64,000 bases of DNA from positions 186,001 to 250,000 of the forward strand of contig NZ_JAEPWM010000001.1 in assembly GCF_016654015.1 (NCBI RefSeq), in the 5' to 3' direction. Position numbers and translations under genes: made by a program. Below, one piece after another: positions 24,847-34,381 of this stretch. The DNA is from Ramlibacter ginsenosidimutans (GTDB lineage: Bacteria > Pseudomonadota > Gammaproteobacteria > Burkholderiales > Burkholderiaceae_C). Below the pieces are notes generated by a model. It saw only the letters and a list, made by a program, of their open reading frames with translations. It did no database searches and was not told where the DNA came from. How positions within the stretch are numbered: position 1 is the first letter of the stretch; every line of letters starts with the position of its first letter.

Positions 24847-24889
24847 GGTTAGTCCCTGATCGAGGTGTGCGTGGAATCGGCGGCCATGT

Positions 24890-25603
24890 TCACTTCTTCA
24901 CCGAAGGAACGGGGGCGGGTGCGGCTGCGGGCACGGGCGCGGGCGCGGCGACAGCCACCGCGGCGCTGGCCGGCACGGCGGCGCCGGGCGGGAGGGCTGC
25001 GCCGCTGGCGCCGGCGGCCGGGGCCTTGGCCACGACCTTCACTTCGCTCGCCCGCAGCAGCTTCACGCTCATGCGGAAGTTGGCCACCCGGCGCTGGTCC
25101 TTGCCGATCTGCACGTTGCCCGCCACGATTTCAGCGAGCTCCGGGTGCGTGAGCCACGGGCTGTTGGAGCTGAGGTTGCGCAGCAGCTCGGAGACGCGCT
25201 CGTTCGACTGGGCCACGCCCGTGAGCGCCACCACGCCGCCGTTCTGCTTCATGCTCGTGAGATACACCCCGTCCGGCAGCTGCTTGACCAGTTCGTTGAG
25301 CAGGTGCACCGGCATGTTGCGGTCCGACTGCAGGTCTTCCACGGCCTGCTGGCGGGCGCGCAGCGCGGCGATCTCCTCCTGCAGCGTGGCGATGTCCTTG
25401 ATCTGGCTTTCGAGCTTGCTGATCTCCGTGCTCAGGATCCGGTTGCGGTCCTGCTGGGCGGAGATCTGGGCGGTGAACCACAGCCAGATGCCGCCGGCGA
25501 CGACCAGGCCGCCGACCGCGGCGGCCCCGAGCGCCGCGTAGAAGATTTCGCGGCGGCGCTTGCGCGCCGCTTCGCGGTGGGGCAACAGGTTGATGAGGAT
25601 CAC
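24890..25603 (-). CDS. pilN: Type IV pilus inner-membrane protein PilN
   Basis: PilN binds cytoplasmic PilM through its N-terminal INLLP motif and pairs with PilO in the periplasm. The best start is the GTG at 25603, which overlaps the pilM stop (GTGA) and gives MILINLLPHREAARKRRREI. An ATG ten codons upstream would place extra residues before this motif. The 237 residues include a membrane helix, a coiled coil and a periplasmic domain. The C-terminus is an unusually long alanine/proline-rich low-complexity tail (about 45 residues). Confidence 0.94.
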   Translation of the reverse strand: MILINLLPHREAARKRRREIFYAALGAAAVGGLVVAGGIWLWFTAQISAQQDRNRILSTEISKLESQIKDIATLQEEIAALRARQQAVEDLQSDRNMPVHLLNELVKQLPDGVYLTSMKQNGGVVALTGVAQSNERVSELLRNLSSNSPWLTHPELAEIVAGNVQIGKDQRRVANFRMSVKLLRASEVKVVAKAPAAGASGAALPPGAAVPASAAVAVAAPAPVPAAAPAPVPSVKK

Positions 25604-26679
25604 TGCACGAACCTCCGCATGGCCAGGCCGCACGACGTCAGGTACGACGGCGCTTCCCGGCGAACCTTCTTCTCGCGCACGTTGTCCCCGAACTGCATGC
25701 CCTGGAACGGGTCGGCGAGGTCGCAGGGGAAGGACGTGGCGGCCGTGATGGATTCGCTCAGGCCAGGCAGGCTGGCCGAGCCGCCGGCCACCATGATGTG
25801 GTCGACGCGGTTGTGGGGCGTGCTGGTGAAGAAGAACTGCAGCGCGCGCGCCACTTCCTGCGCCATGCTGTCCACGAAGGGCCGCAGCACGCCGGACTCG
25901 TAGTCGTCGGGCAACTCGCCGCTGCGCTTCTTGCTCTCGGCCTCCTCGGGCGAGAAGCCGTACTGGCGCACGATCAGCTGCGTGAGCTGGGCGCCGCCGA
26001 AGGCCTGGTCGCGGTCGTAGAGGACCTCGTCGTTGCGGATCACCTGCATGCTGGTGGTGGAGGCGCCGACCTCGAACAGGGCGACCATCTGGTCCTTGCC
26101 CTCGCTCGGGAGGTTGCTGATCAGGCGGCCGGCGGCGAGGCGGGAGGAATACGACTCGACGTCGATGATCACCGGCTTCAGGCCCGCGGCCTCGGCCAGG
26201 CCCTGCCGGTCCTGCACCTTTTCCTTGCGCGAGGCGGCTATCAGCACTTCGACGTCGCCCTGCGACGTGGGGCTCGGGCCGACCACGCAGAAGTCCAGGC
26301 TCACCTCGTCGAGCGAGAAGGGGATGTACTGGTTGGCTTCGCTCTCCACCTGGATCTCCAGTTCCTGGTCGGACATGCCGCCGGGCAGGATGATCTTCTT
26401 GGTGATGACGGCGGAGGCCGGGAGCGCCATCGCGACGTTGCGCGTGCGCGTCCCGCTTTTCTTGACGACCCGGCGCATGGCTTCCGCCACTTCCTCGAAC
26501 TTCTCCACGTTGCCGTCAGTGATCCAGCCGCGCTCGAGGGGCTCGATCGCGCAGCGCTCGAGGATGTAGCCACCGTTCTTGGCCACCCCGAGTTCGACCA
26601 GCTTGACGCTGGAGGAGCTGATATCCAGGCCCAGCAAGGGCGCGGACTTGCTGCCAAACAGAGAGCCGATTGAGATCAA
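25600..26679 (-). CDS. pilM: Type IV pilus actin-like protein PilM
   Basis: PilM is a cytoplasmic actin/FtsA-like ATPase fold that docks on PilN. The 359-residue protein has LLGLDISSSSVKLVEL (phosphate-1 motif), VALFEVGASTTSMQVIRNDE (phosphate-2) and ADIMVAGGSASLPG-like adenosine region, here DHIMVAGGSASLPGLSE. It starts with TTG at 26679 behind AGGAG with good spacing. It is the first gene of the pilMNOPQ operon and diverges from mrcA. Confidence 0.96.
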   Translation of the reverse strand: MISIGSLFGSKSAPLLGLDISSSSVKLVELGVAKNGGYILERCAIEPLERGWITDGNVEKFEEVAEAMRRVVKKSGTRTRNVAMALPASAVITKKIILPGGMSDQELEIQVESEANQYIPFSLDEVSLDFCVVGPSPTSQGDVEVLIAASRKEKVQDRQGLAEAAGLKPVIIDVESYSSRLAAGRLISNLPSEGKDQMVALFEVGASTTSMQVIRNDEVLYDRDQAFGGAQLTQLIVRQYGFSPEEAESKKRSGELPDDYESGVLRPFVDSMAQEVARALQFFFTSTPHNRVDHIMVAGGSASLPGLSESITAATSFPCDLADPFQGMQFGDNVREKKVRREAPSYLTSCGLAMRRFVQ

Positions 26680-26734
26680 ACCCGTCTCCTACGACGCCAG
26701 TGTCAAGGCGTAACGATCTTAAGATTCCACTTGA

Positions 26735-26762
26735 ATGCTAGCAGTAACACCCTTGTCGCCAA
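26735..26762 (-). promoter_or_regulatory. Putative promoter of pilMNOPQ
   Basis: On the minus strand TTGGCG (plus 26757-26762) is followed after 16 bp by an extended -10, TGC-TAGCAT (TAGCAT at plus 26735-26740). The leader to the pilM TTG would be about 50 nt. For mrcA on the other strand only a -10-like GATAAT at 26911-26916 is visible, without a good -35. Confidence 0.4.
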
Positions 26763-26950
26763 AGGAAATTCCGGCCACGGAGCCCTCGGTGCGTTGTCAA
26801 AAGCCGACGAGCATTGCTGCCATACTGCGGGCGTTCGAGCCCCAGCTGCAAGAGACCGCGCGACGCGAGACGCGGAACTGTCAAGGATGCGGCAGCTCTG
26901 ACGTTTTCTAGATAATGGGGGCGCTCCGGGGACGCGCCCGATGGAGTTCT

Positions 26951-29413
26951 ATGTCTTCCGAACCTTCTTCCGCCGCTCCCGGCCCCGCCCCTCGTCCGGC
27001 CTGGCAGCGATTCCTGATCAAGTTCTTCGCCTGGGCCTTCGGCCTGGCGTTCGCCGGCCTGCTGGCGGTGCTGACCATCGGCGGCGTGGCGCTCGCGGTC
27101 GCCTATCCGAACCTGCCTGACATCTCGGAGCTGTCGGACTACCGGCCCAAGCTGCCGATGCGCATCTTCAGCCAGGACGGCGTGCTGCTCGGCGAGTTCG
27201 GCGAGGAGCGGCGCAACCTCACGCCGATCGACCAGATCCCCGCGGTCATGAAGAACGCGGTGCTGGCGATCGAGGACGCGCGCTTCTATGAGCACTCCGG
27301 GGTCGACTACAAGGGCATGGTGCGTGCCGCGGTGGCCAACCTGGGACGCGTGAAGAGCCAGGGCGCCTCCACCATCACCATGCAGGTGGCGCGCAACGTC
27401 TATCTCTCCACCGAGAAGACCTACACCCGCAAGCTGTACGAGGTGCTGCTCACGTTCAAGCTGGAACACCTGCTCTCGAAGGACCAGATCCTCGAGATCT
27501 ACATGAACCAGATCTTCCTGGGCAACCGCGCGTATGGCTTCGCGGCGGCCTGCGAGACGTATTTCGGCAAGCCGCTGAAGGACATCACCATCGCCGAGGC
27601 GGCAATGCTGGCCGGATTGCCCAAGGCGCCCTCCACCTTCAACCCGGTGACGAACCCCTCGCGCGCCCGCTCGCGCCAGCTGTACATCATCGAGCGCATG
27701 GAGGAGAACGGCTTCATCACCCACGAGCAGGCGGAGGCCGCCAAGAAGGAGGAGCTGCACGTGCGCACCGGCGTGCAGACCACCGGCGTGCGGGCCGAAT
27801 ACATCGCCGAGACCGTGCGCCAGCTGGTGTTCGCGCAATACGGCGACGAGGCCTACACCCGCGGCCTGAACGTCTACACCACGATCAAGTCCAACGAACA
27901 GGAAGCCGCGTACAAGTCCTTGCGCAAGGGCATCATGGACTACGAGAAGCGGCAGATCTACCGCGGTCCCGAGCGCTTCGTCGACCTGCCCTCCGATCCC
28001 AAGGAACTGGACGACGCGGTCGACGACGCGCTGGCGGACCACCCCGACAACGGCGACGTGATGGCCGCCGTGGTGCTGGAGGTGAACCCGAAGAAGATCA
28101 CGGCGGTCCGTGGCAACGGCGACCAGGTCGAGATCGTCGGCGCCGGCCTCGAAGCCGCGCGCTCAGGGCTCTCGGACAAGGCGCCGCCCAAGATCAAGAT
28201 CCGCCGCGGCGCCATCATCCGCGTGATGAAGACGCCCAAGGACACCTGGGAGATCACCCAGCTGCCGGAAGTCGAAGGCGCGTTCGTCGCGGTCGACCCG
28301 CGCGACGGCGCCATCCACGCGCTGATCGGCGGTTTCGACTTCAACAAGAACAAGTTCAACCACGTGACGCAGGCCTGGCGGCAGCCCGGCTCGGGCTTCA
28401 AGCCCTTCATCTACTCCGCGGCGCTGGAGAAGGGCTTCTCGCCCACGACCATCATCAACGACGCGCCCCTGTTCTTCGACGCGGGCGTCACCGGCGGGCA
28501 GCCCTGGGAGCCGAAGAACTACGACGGCAAGTTCGAAGGCCCGATGCCGCTGCACACGGCGCTCGCCAAGTCGAAGAACATGGTCTCCATCCGCATCCTG
28601 CAGGCCGTGGGCACGCAGAACGCGCAGGACTGGATCACCCGCTTCGGTTTCGACGCGGACAAGCATCCGCCCTACCTCACCATGGCGCTCGGCGCCGGCT
28701 CGGTCACGCCGATGCAGATGGCGCTGGGCTATTCGGTGTTCGCCAACGGCGGCTACCGGATCAATCCCTGGCTGATCACGCGCATCACCGACCAGAAGGG
28801 CAAGACGCTGGTCGAAAGCCAGCCGCCGCTGCTGAACGAGTCCATGCGCGCGATCGACGCGCGCAACGCCTTCATCATGGACCGGCTGCTGCAGGAAGTC
28901 GCGCGCGTCGGCACGGCCGCCCGCACCCAGCGCGAACTCAAGCGCCCCGACCTGTACGGCAAGACCGGCACCACCAACGATTCGATCGACACCTGGTTCA
29001 ACGGCTTCCAGCCCACGCTGGTGGCGATCGTCTGGATGGGATACGACACGCCGCGTTCGCTGGGCGACCGCGAAACCGGCGGCGGCCTGAGCCTGCCGGT
29101 GTGGGTGGACTTCATGCAGACTGCCCTGAAGGGTGTGCCGGTCATGGAACCGACCGCGCCCGAGGGCGTCGTGAACGTCGGCGGCGACTGGTACTACGAG
29201 GAGAATGCGCGCGGCAACGGCGTGTCCAGCCTCGGCCTGAGCGGCGGCGATACGCCCCCGCGTCCGGCAGGCGGCGCGCCTGGTCCCTCCGGCGAACAGG
29301 CTCCCGGCGTCCCCAGCGACAAGAGCATGATGAACTCCAACGGCTTGCCGCCGCCGGTCGCGCCGGCGCCGGCGGACGAGCGCCGCAGCATCCTGGACCT
29401 GTTCAGGAACTGA
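26951..29413 (+). CDS. mrcA: Penicillin-binding protein 1A (bifunctional glycosyltransferase/transpeptidase)
   Basis: PBP1A polymerises and crosslinks peptidoglycan in the periplasm, anchored by one N-terminal helix ([20 protein letters not shown]). The 820-residue protein has the GT51 domain ([49 protein letters not shown]), an OB-like insert and the transpeptidase domain with SXXK in [11 protein letters not shown] in AKSKNMVS and KTG in YGKTGTTND. The tail is glycine/proline-rich. I chose the ATG at 26951 with GGAG upstream; an upstream in-frame start at 26915 sits on the probable -10. The 3' end overlaps convergent cyaY by 11 bp. Confidence 0.96.
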   Translation: MSSEPSSAAPGPAPRPAWQRFLIKFFAWAFGLAFAGLLAVLTIGGVALAVAYPNLPDISELSDYRPKLPMRIFSQDGVLLGEFGEERRNLTPIDQIPAVMKNAVLAIEDARFYEHSGVDYKGMVRAAVANLGRVKSQGASTITMQVARNVYLSTEKTYTRKLYEVLLTFKLEHLLSKDQILEIYMNQIFLGNRAYGFAAACETYFGKPLKDITIAEAAMLAGLPKAPSTFNPVTNPSRARSRQLYIIERMEENGFITHEQAEAAKKEELHVRTGVQTTGVRAEYIAETVRQLVFAQYGDEAYTRGLNVYTTIKSNEQEAAYKSLRKGIMDYEKRQIYRGPERFVDLPSDPKELDDAVDDALADHPDNGDVMAAVVLEVNPKKITAVRGNGDQVEIVGAGLEAARSGLSDKAPPKIKIRRGAIIRVMKTPKDTWEITQLPEVEGAFVAVDPRDGAIHALIGGFDFNKNKFNHVTQAWRQPGSGFKPFIYSAALEKGFSPTTIINDAPLFFDAGVTGGQPWEPKNYDGKFEGPMPLHTALAKSKNMVSIRILQAVGTQNAQDWITRFGFDADKHPPYLTMALGAGSVTPMQMALGYSVFANGGYRINPWLITRITDQKGKTLVESQPPLLNESMRAIDARNAFIMDRLLQEVARVGTAARTQRELKRPDLYGKTGTTNDSIDTWFNGFQPTLVAIVWMGYDTPRSLGDRETGGGLSLPVWVDFMQTALKGVPVMEPTAPEGVVNVGGDWYYEENARGNGVSSLGLSGGDTPPRPAGGAPGPSGEQAPGVPSDKSMMNSNGLPPPVAPAPADERRSILDLFRN

Positions 29414-29732
29414 AGGAGAGCTGCTGGCCGGCCTGTTCGCTCGCGTAGCGGCTCAGGTCGGCGAAGAATTCCGCCGCGGTCTTCGTGTCGCGCCAGCACT
29501 GGCCGTCCCACTTGTAGTGGAAGCCGCCCGAGCGGGCGGCCAGCCAGACCTCCTGCAGCGGCTTCTGCAGATTGACGATGATCTGGCTGCGGTCGGCGAA
29601 GGTGAGCGTGACCATGCCGCCGACGCGCTGGTTGTCGATATCCGCGTCGCTGCGCTCGTTGATGCGATCGCAGTTCGCCTCGACGCTGGCGAGCAGGGCT
29701 TCCGCGCGGTCGAGGTACTCGAGATCCGTCAT
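29403..29732 (-). CDS. cyaY: Iron-sulfur cluster assembly protein CyaY (frataxin)
   Basis: CyaY is the bacterial frataxin, an iron-binding modulator of IscS-dependent Fe-S cluster synthesis. The 109 residues give the frataxin fold: N-terminal acidic helix ([20 protein letters not shown]), strands with [17 protein letters not shown] and [20 protein letters not shown], then [12 protein letters not shown]. The ATG at 29732 is chosen; ten more codons upstream are open. It is divergent from lptM by only 12 bp and convergent with mrcA. Confidence 0.95.
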   Translation of the reverse strand: MTDLEYLDRAEALLASVEANCDRINERSDADIDNQRVGGMVTLTFADRSQIIVNLQKPLQEVWLAARSGGFHYKWDGQCWRDTKTAAEFFADLSRYASEQAGQQLSFSS

Positions 29733-29738
29733 TACAAT
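29733..29738 (+). promoter_or_regulatory. -10-like TACAAT in the cyaY/lptM gap
   Basis: A TACAAT hexamer ends seven bases before the lptM ATG. If used, transcription would start at or near the ATG and the message would be leaderless. No good -35 is seen 16-18 bp upstream, so support is weak. Confidence 0.25.
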
Positions 29739-29744
29739 TTCCAG

Positions 29745-30002
29745 ATGTTCGGTGTCCAACAAATTCTAGTCAGCGCGGGTGCGCGCCGTCGCCTCGCCGC
29801 GATGGCCCTGCTCGCGCTGCTGTCTGCCTGCGGGCAGAAAGGCCCCCTCCTGCTGCCCACCGGGGAGGCCGCGGCGGGCCGCGCCTCCTTGCCGGATACC
29901 CTGAACCCGAACGGGGGCGCCACGGCCATCGTACCCTCCACCGCCGCGTCCAGTTCCAGTACTCCGCCGACCGGCACCGTCTCGCCGCTGCACAACCAAT
30001 GA
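29745..30002 (+). CDS. lptM: LptM-type (YifL) small lipoprotein
   Basis: This 85-residue lipoprotein has an arginine-rich n-region, a lipobox LLSAC (Cys29) and the diagnostic mature start [10 protein letters not shown]. LptM-family proteins help the LptD translocon of lipopolysaccharide export to mature by assisting its disulfide bonding. Beyond the first 15 mature residues the sequence is low-complexity (Ser, Thr, Pro). The ATG at 29745 gives a normal signal peptide; the internal ATG at 29802 would leave only nine residues before the cysteine. It overlaps lysA by four bases, and the cyaY-lptM-lysA neighbourhood is typical. Confidence 0.87.
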   Translation: MFGVQQILVSAGARRRLAAMALLALLSACGQKGPLLLPTGEAAAGRASLPDTLNPNGGATAIVPSTAASSSSTPPTGTVSPLHNQ

Positions 30003-31276
30003 GCGCAACCATCCTCCCCGGTGCGCCGCACCTGCAGTATCGCGGCGATGCGCTGTACCTCGAAGACGTGCGCCTCGCGGACCTCGCGCGCGAACACGGC
30101 ACGCCCCTGTTCGCCTACTCGCGTGCGTCCATGCTGTCCGCGCTTGCGGCCTACCAGCGCGGCTTCGCCGGCCGCAACGCCAAGGTCTGCTACGCGCTGA
30201 AGGCGAACTCCGCGCTTGCGGTGCTGCAGGTGTTCGCGCGCGCGGGCTGCGGCTTCGACATCGTGTCGGGCGGCGAACTCGAACGCGTGCTGGCCGCAGG
30301 CGCCCGCGGCAGCGACATCATCTTCTCGGGCGTGGGCAAGACGCGCCGCGAGATGCGCCGCGCGCTCGAAGCCGGCATCCATTGCTTCAACGTCGAGAGC
30401 GAGCCCGAGCTCGAGGTCCTGAGCGGCGTCGCGATGGAGACGGGAACGCGCGCGCCGGTCAGCCTGCGCGTGAACCCGGACGTCAATCCGCTCACCCATC
30501 CCTACATCTCGACGGGCCTGAAGGGCAGCAAGTTCGGCATCGCGCACAAGGAGGCGCTGCGCGCGTACCAGCGCGCGGCCGCCCTGCCCGGCCTGCGCGT
30601 GGTGGGCATCGATTGCCACATCGGCTCGCAGATCACGCAGGTGTCGCCTTACCTCGACGCGCTCGATCGCGTGCTGGACCTGGTCACCGCCATCGAGGCG
30701 GCCGGTATCCCGCTGCAGCACATCGACTTCGGCGGCGGCCTGGGCATCGTCTACAACGCGGAGCAGCCGCCGGCGGCCGATGCCTTGTGGCAGCGCCTGC
30801 TCGCGCGCCTGGATGCGCGCGGCTTCGGCGAGCGCCAGCTGATGATCGAACCCGGCCGCTCGCTGGTGGGCAATGCAGGCGTCTGCCTGACCGAGGTGCT
30901 GTACCTGAAGCCCGGCGAGCAGAAGAACTTCTGCGTGATCGACGCGGCCATGAACGACCTGCCCCGGCCCGCGATGTACGAGGCGTTCCACCAGATCGTC
31001 CCGCTGCAGGCCACCACGGCCAAGCCGGTCACCTACGACGTGGTCGGCCCGGTGTGCGAGAGCGGCGACTGGATCGGCCGCGACCGCAAGCTCGCGGCGC
31101 AGCCCGGCGACCTGCTGGCGGTGCTGTCGGCCGGCGCCTATTGCATGAGCATGGCGAGCAACTACAACACCCGCGGCCGCGCGGCCGAAGTGCTGGTGGA
31201 CGGCGCCACCGTGCACCTGATCCGCGAACGCGAGGATTTCGCCGACCAGGTGCGCAAGGAAAAGCTGCTGCCCTGA
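29999..31276 (+). CDS. lysA: Diaminopimelate decarboxylase
   Basis: LysA decarboxylates meso-diaminopimelate to L-lysine with pyridoxal phosphate. The 425-residue protein carries the PLP lysine Lys68 (CYALKANSALAVL), the phosphate-binding IDFGGGLGIVY, the substrate-side LMIEPGRSLVG and GPVCESGDW near the C-terminus containing the catalytic cysteine from the partner subunit. It is coupled to lptM by ATGA. A hairpin begins at its stop codon. Confidence 0.97.
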   Translation: MSATILPGAPHLQYRGDALYLEDVRLADLAREHGTPLFAYSRASMLSALAAYQRGFAGRNAKVCYALKANSALAVLQVFARAGCGFDIVSGGELERVLAAGARGSDIIFSGVGKTRREMRRALEAGIHCFNVESEPELEVLSGVAMETGTRAPVSLRVNPDVNPLTHPYISTGLKGSKFGIAHKEALRAYQRAAALPGLRVVGIDCHIGSQITQVSPYLDALDRVLDLVTAIEAAGIPLQHIDFGGGLGIVYNAEQPPAADALWQRLLARLDARGFGERQLMIEPGRSLVGNAGVCLTEVLYLKPGEQKNFCVIDAAMNDLPRPAMYEAFHQIVPLQATTAKPVTYDVVGPVCESGDWIGRDRKLAAQPGDLLAVLSAGAYCMSMASNYNTRGRAAEVLVDGATVHLIREREDFADQVRKEKLLP

Positions 31277-31293
31277 ACGGGCGCCAGCCCGTT
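31276..31293. terminator. Hairpin between convergent lysA and msrQ
   Basis: A perfect 7-bp stem AACGGGC/GCCCGTT with loop GCCA begins at the last base of the lysA stop and ends one base before the msrQ stop. There is no real T-run in either direction, so termination would be weak or protein-aided. Confidence 0.45.
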
Positions 31294-31294
31294 C

Positions 31295-31975
31295 CTACAC
31301 GCGCGACTCCTGGCGCGCCACGCTGCGCGCAGTCCGCACGTCCCGCCCGGGCGGCGCCGGGCTGCGCGACGCGCGCTTCCTGAGCGCCTCCTTCACGCGC
31401 CATCCGAGCAGGACCGCGAGGATCGCCGCATACACCGCGACCTCGGCGAAGTTGTTCTTGCCCGCGCGCATCCAGAAGAAGTGCAGGATCCCCAGCAGGG
31501 CGATCGCATACACCAGCCGGTGCAGCGCCTGCCACCGCTTCGCGCCGAGCGCCTTCACCGCGCGGTTGAACGAGGTCGCGGCCAGCGGCGTGAGCAGCAG
31601 GAAGGCCGCGAAGCCCACCAGGATGAAGGGCCGCTTGGCGATGTCCTTGACGATCTCGGGCCAGTCGAAGCCCTGGTCGAACCAGCTGTACGACAGGAAG
31701 TGCAGCACGACGTAGAAGTACGTGAACAGGCCCAGCATGCGCCGGAATCTTTGCAGCGTGGGCAGCTTCAGGACCACGCGCGCCGGCGTGACGGCGAGCG
31801 TCAGGCACAGGAAGCGCAAGGTCCAGTCGCCGGTGGAGCGGATCAGGTGTTCCTGCGGGTTGGCCCCGAGGTTCTGCGTCGCCGCGGCGTAGAACAGCCA
31901 GGCGAACGGCAGCAGCGAGAGCACGAACACCAGCGGCTTGGCCGCCGGGTGCAGCAGCGCCTTGGCGGCCGACAT
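31295..31975 (-). CDS. msrQ: MsrQ, heme-binding membrane subunit of periplasmic methionine sulfoxide reductase
   Basis: MsrQ is an inner-membrane b-type heme protein that feeds electrons from quinones or flavin reductase to MsrP. The 226 residues have about six hydrophobic segments of the ferric-reductase-like domain, with candidate heme histidines in VVLHFLSYSWFDQG, ALHRLVYAIALLGILHFFWM. It follows msrP with a one-base TGATG overlap, the usual msrP-msrQ arrangement. Confidence 0.95.
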   Translation of the reverse strand: MSAAKALLHPAAKPLVFVLSLLPFAWLFYAAATQNLGANPQEHLIRSTGDWTLRFLCLTLAVTPARVVLKLPTLQRFRRMLGLFTYFYVVLHFLSYSWFDQGFDWPEIVKDIAKRPFILVGFAAFLLLTPLAATSFNRAVKALGAKRWQALHRLVYAIALLGILHFFWMRAGKNNFAEVAVYAAILAVLLGWRVKEALRKRASRSPAPPGRDVRTARSVARQESRV

Positions 31976-32976
31976 CAGAAGTTCTTCTTCAGGTCCATGC
32001 CGGCATACAGCTGGCCGACTTGCGCTTCGTAGCCGTTGAACATCAACGTCTTCGTGCGCTTCGCGAACAGACCGCCGCCCTCGCCGATGCGGCGCTCCGT
32101 GGCCTGCGACCACCGCGGGTGGTCGACGTTCGGGTTCACGTTGGAATAGAAGCCGTACTCGTTGGCGGCGGCCTTGTTCCAGGCAGTCGGCGGCATGCGG
32201 TCTGTGACCCGGATCTTGACGATGCTCTTGGCGCTCTTGAAGCCGTACTTCCACGGCACGACGATGCGCACCGGTGCGCCGTTCTGGTTGGGAAGCACCT
32301 CGCCGTACATGCCGAAGCCCAGCAGCGTCAGCGGATGCATGGCTTCGTCCATGCGCAGGCCTTCTGTGTAGGGCCAATCCAGCACGCGCGATCCCACGAA
32401 GGGCATGGTCTTGGGGTCCGCGAGCGAGACGAACTCCACGAACTTCGCGTTGCCCAGCGGCTCGACCTTCTCGATCAGCCTGGCCAGCGAATAACCGACC
32501 CACGGAATGACCATGGACCAGCCCTCGACACAGCGCAGGCGGTAGATCCGCTCCTCCTGCGGCGCGAGTTTCACCAGGTCGTCGATCGCGAACTTCGCCG
32601 GCTTCTTCACCAGGCCCTCGACCTCCACGGTCCAGGGACGCGTCTTCAGCGTGTGCGCGTTCTCCGCCGGGTCGGCCTTGTCGGTGCCGAACTCGTAGAA
32701 GTTGTTGTAGCTGGTTGCGTCCTTGTACTCGGTCGGCTTCTCCATGGTCACCGCGCCGGGCACCGTGGAGCGCACCGCTGCGATGGGCTGCAGCTTGCCC
32801 GGATGCGTCACCTGCTGGGCGAAGGCCTCGCGTTGCGCCCAGCCCGCCAGGGCCGCGCCGGCCGCGCCGCCGGCCATCCACTTGAGCATCTGGCGCCGCT
32901 GTTCGTACACCGCGCGCGGCGTGATCTCGCTGGCGAGGGGGTGCTGGAAGCCATCGCGGCCGGTTCGGATCAGCAT
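31975..32976 (-). CDS. msrP: MsrP, periplasmic methionine sulfoxide reductase (molybdopterin)
   Basis: MsrP repairs oxidised methionine residues in periplasmic proteins using a molybdenum-molybdopterin centre. The 333-residue precursor has a Tat signal (Arg27-Arg28 in [15 protein letters not shown]). The sulfite-oxidase-like fold carries the molybdenum-ligand Cys149 in [17 protein letters not shown], and [20 protein letters not shown] is conserved. The gene is the first of msrPQ and is separated from ccsB by about 73 bp. Confidence 0.96.
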   Translation of the reverse strand: MLIRTGRDGFQHPLASEITPRAVYEQRRQMLKWMAGGAAGAALAGWAQREAFAQQVTHPGKLQPIAAVRSTVPGAVTMEKPTEYKDATSYNNFYEFGTDKADPAENAHTLKTRPWTVEVEGLVKKPAKFAIDDLVKLAPQEERIYRLRCVEGWSMVIPWVGYSLARLIEKVEPLGNAKFVEFVSLADPKTMPFVGSRVLDWPYTEGLRMDEAMHPLTLLGFGMYGEVLPNQNGAPVRIVVPWKYGFKSAKSIVKIRVTDRMPPTAWNKAAANEYGFYSNVNPNVDHPRWSQATERRIGEGGGLFAKRTKTLMFNGYEAQVGQLYAGMDLKKNF

Positions 32977-33049
32977 GGGTTCTCCTGGTTCGGGGTTTCG
33001 TGAAGGTCCCCGACTAGTACGAAGCGAAAGCCGCGCCGGTTACACCGGA

Positions 33050-34381
33050 TCAGAGTTCGCCGTAACTATGTAGCCCGGACAGGAACATGTTCACGCCCAG
33101 GAAGGCAAAACTGGTGACCGCGAGCCCCACGAGGGCCCACCAGGCAGACACATTGCCGCGCAGCCCCTTCATCAGCCGCATGTGCAGCCAGGCCGCGTAG
33201 TTCAGCCAGACGATCAGCGCCCAGGTCTCCTTGGGGTCCCAGCTCCAGTAGCCGCCCCAGGCTTCCGCCGCCCACAGCGCGCCCAGCACCGTGGCGATGG
33301 TGAAGAAGGCGAAGCCCACGGCGATGGACTTGTACATGAGGTCGTCCAGCACTTCCAGCGGCGGCAGCTTCTCGGCGATGCGGCGGCGGGTGAACAGGAT
33401 GCCGCCCACGATCAGCGCAGCGACCCCGAAGTACATCACCCAGTACGTGGTGCTGCCCTGCACGGACTTGCGGAACACGAGCGGCAGCACCGTCAGGAAC
33501 ACGCCGACGGCCCACAGCGGGGCCAGCCGGGTCCAGCGCACTTCCGTCGCGTGCTGCTTCACGAGATACGCGAAGGAGACCATCGCGGCCAGCGAGAAGG
33601 TGCCGTAGCCGATGAAGTTCGCCGGGACGTGCAGCTTCATCCACCAGCTCTTGAGCGCCGGCACCAGCGGCTGGATCTCCTGCGCCTCGCGCGCGAACGC
33701 GTACCAGAGCAGGAAGCCGACGGCGGCGCTCACCACCAGCATGACGAAGCCGCCCAGGGCGCGCGTGCCGTACTGCTCCTCGAAGTACAGGTAGAAGGCC
33801 GTGGTGAGCCAGCAGAAGAGGACGAACACCTCGTAGAGGTTGCTCACGGGGATGTGGCCGATGTCCGGGCCGAGGAGGTAGCTCTCGTACCAGCGCACCA
33901 TCATTCCGATCAGGGCCATGCCCACGGCCGCCCAGGCCAGGCGCGAGCCGATGGCCTGCATGGCCGGCCCCTGCCCGCGCGCGAACGTGCCGATCCAGTA
34001 GAACACCGTGCTCATCACCATCAGAACGCTCATCCAGAGGATGGCCGACTGGCTGGAGAGGAAGTACTTCAGCCAGAAGACGCTGTCGGCGCGCGCCATG
34101 TCGCCCTGGTACGAAGCGATGGACAAGAGCGAGAAGCACGCGACCGTGAGCATGAGCACGCGCAGCGGCCGCCAGAACCAGCCCAGCCAGATGCCGGCCG
34201 GCATGGCCGCGAGCAGGATGCCCTTCTCGTACACGTCCATGTACTGGTGGTACTTGCCGAAGGCATACAAGCCGCCGGCGAGGACGAAGGCGGCGAACAG
34301 CCAGTCGAACCAGTTGCGCCGGGAGAAGTAGCCTTCGTCCAGCGTGATGGTGCGGCCTGCGGTAGTGGTGGCGGTGTTCAT
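33050..34381 (-). CDS. ccsB: Cytochrome c biogenesis protein CcsB/CcsA (ResC)
   Basis: This System II cytochrome c assembly protein handles heme delivery and attachment together with ResB. The 443-residue polytopic protein has around eight or more membrane helices, the heme-handling WWD-type motif as GGYWSWDPKETWALI, and conserved histidines (KLHVPANFIGYG, AWLHMRLMKG). It overlaps resB by ATGA. System II is the usual maturation system in betaproteobacteria. Confidence 0.95.
   Translation of the reverse strand: MNTATTTAGRTITLDEGYFSRRNWFDWLFAAFVLAGGLYAFGKYHQYMDVYEKGILLAAMPAGIWLGWFWRPLRVLMLTVACFSLLSIASYQGDMARADSVFWLKYFLSSQSAILWMSVLMVMSTVFYWIGTFARGQGPAMQAIGSRLAWAAVGMALIGMMVRWYESYLLGPDIGHIPVSNLYEVFVLFCWLTTAFYLYFEEQYGTRALGGFVMLVVSAAVGFLLWYAFAREAQEIQPLVPALKSWWMKLHVPANFIGYGTFSLAAMVSFAYLVKQHATEVRWTRLAPLWAVGVFLTVLPLVFRKSVQGSTTYWVMYFGVAALIVGGILFTRRRIAEKLPPLEVLDDLMYKSIAVGFAFFTIATVLGALWAAEAWGGYWSWDPKETWALIVWLNYAAWLHMRLMKGLRGNVSAWWALVGLAVTSFAFLGVNMFLSGLHSYGEL

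Noticed and set aside
26701-26706. TTGACA on the minus strand near the pilM start
   Set aside because: It lies about 22 bp before the TTG start, so transcription would begin inside the coding region; the extended -10 promoter further up fits better.
26738-28042. 434-codon minus-strand open frame opposite mrcA
   Set aside because: Antisense to the PBP1A glycosyltransferase domain; no family resemblance.
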